From: Nocardioides sp.
GTDB lineage: Bacteria > Actinomycetota > Actinomycetes > Propionibacteriales > Nocardioidaceae
Direction of reading: 5' to 3'
NCBI GenBank assembly: GCA_030452025.1
Contig: JAKDNC010000276.1
Location: forward strand, 1-5,346
DNA: 5,346 bases
Shown: positions 5,176 through 5,346 of the stretch, in pieces
Numbering within the stretch: the first letter of the stretch is position 1
Layout: every line of letters begins with the position of its first letter
Position numbers and translations under genes: made by a program
The notes under the pieces: generated by a model
What the model saw: the letters and a program-made list of their open reading frames with translations, nothing else
Database searches by the model: none
What the model was told of the DNA's origin: nothing

Positions 5176-5346
5176 TCAGAGGTCGAGCTTGTAGCCCAGG
5201 CCCCGGACCGTGACCAGGCACTTCGGCTCGCCCGGGTCCGCCTCCAGCTTGGCGCGCAGTCGCTTCACGTGCACGTCGAGCGTCTTGGTGTCGCCCACGT
5301 AGTCGGAGCCCCACACGCGGTCGATCAGCTGACCGCGTGTCAGCAC
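5176..5346 (-). CDS. regX3: RegX3-like response regulator, C-terminal part (5' end outside window)
   Basis: The last 56 codons of an OmpR/PhoB-type response regulator, entering from the right edge and ending in TGA at 5178-5176. The visible part is most of the DNA-binding winged helix: VLTRGQLIDRVWGSDY (1-16), the recognition-helix segment DTKTLDVHVKRLRAKLE (19-35), and the wing hairpin LVTVRGLGYKLDL (44-56). The VGDTKTLDVHVKRLR block is, from memory, characteristic of RegX3, the partner of the SenX3 sensor kinase in phosphate-starvation signalling in actinobacteria; MtrA, PrrA and PhoP differ in this segment. The receiver domain with its phospho-acceptor Asp is not in the window. The orthology call rests on this segment alone, and senX3 would be expected to the right, upstream of this gene. 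Confidence 0.85.
   Translation of the reverse strand: MLTRGQLIDRVWGSDYVGDTKTLDVHVKRLRAKLEADPGEPKCLVTVRGLGYKLDL

Noticed and set aside
4626..5213. Open frame of 195 codons on the + strand
   Set aside because: It is antisense to the PPOX-like gene and the response-regulator end. The - strand products have clear family patterns; this one does not.

Overview
The window is high-GC, gene-dense DNA with G/C-ending codons, GTG starts and mostly TGA stops. Together with the family types present (a FadD17/FATP-like acyl-CoA synthetase, a RegX3-type response regulator and a secreted actinobacterial C39-like peptidase), this points to an actinobacterium. A Nocardioidaceae-type genome such as Nocardioides is my best guess, but the genus is inferred from memory of family relatives and not shown by the sequence.

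Layout: (1) On the + strand, a 5'-truncated acyl-CoA synthetase (2-1453) overlaps by 4 bp (ATGA) a metallo-beta-lactamase-fold hydrolase of the AHL-lactonase type (1450-2226). The two form a translationally coupled pair. (2) An 87-bp convergent junction (2227-2313) holds only a weak hairpin. (3) On the - strand, read right to left, come the 3' end of a RegX3-like response regulator (5346-5176), a short pyridoxamine-phosphate-oxidase-like split-barrel protein (5105-4728), a 10-TM EamA/DMT-family permease (4605-3652) and a secreted C39-like cysteine peptidase (3642-2314). No intergenic stretch reaches 300 bases; the longest is 122 bp (4606-4727).

How it works together: the + strand pair looks like a small catabolic unit in which a hydrolase opens an ester or lactone and a ligase makes the CoA thioester, although the substrate is unknown. 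The four - strand genes share direction but no obvious pathway. All three complete - strand genes carry a TANNNT hexamer exactly at -12 to -7 of their start codon, the spacing expected for a leaderless mRNA. I therefore read them as probably separate transcription units rather than one operon. The most striking spot is 3643-3660, where the permease stop codon, the centre of a perfect 15-bp inverted repeat and the candidate -10 of the peptidase gene coincide.

I see no tRNA, rRNA, CRISPR array, insertion sequence, phage gene or recognisable novel defence or mobile system. The interesting content is regulatory fine structure and a few protein oddities.
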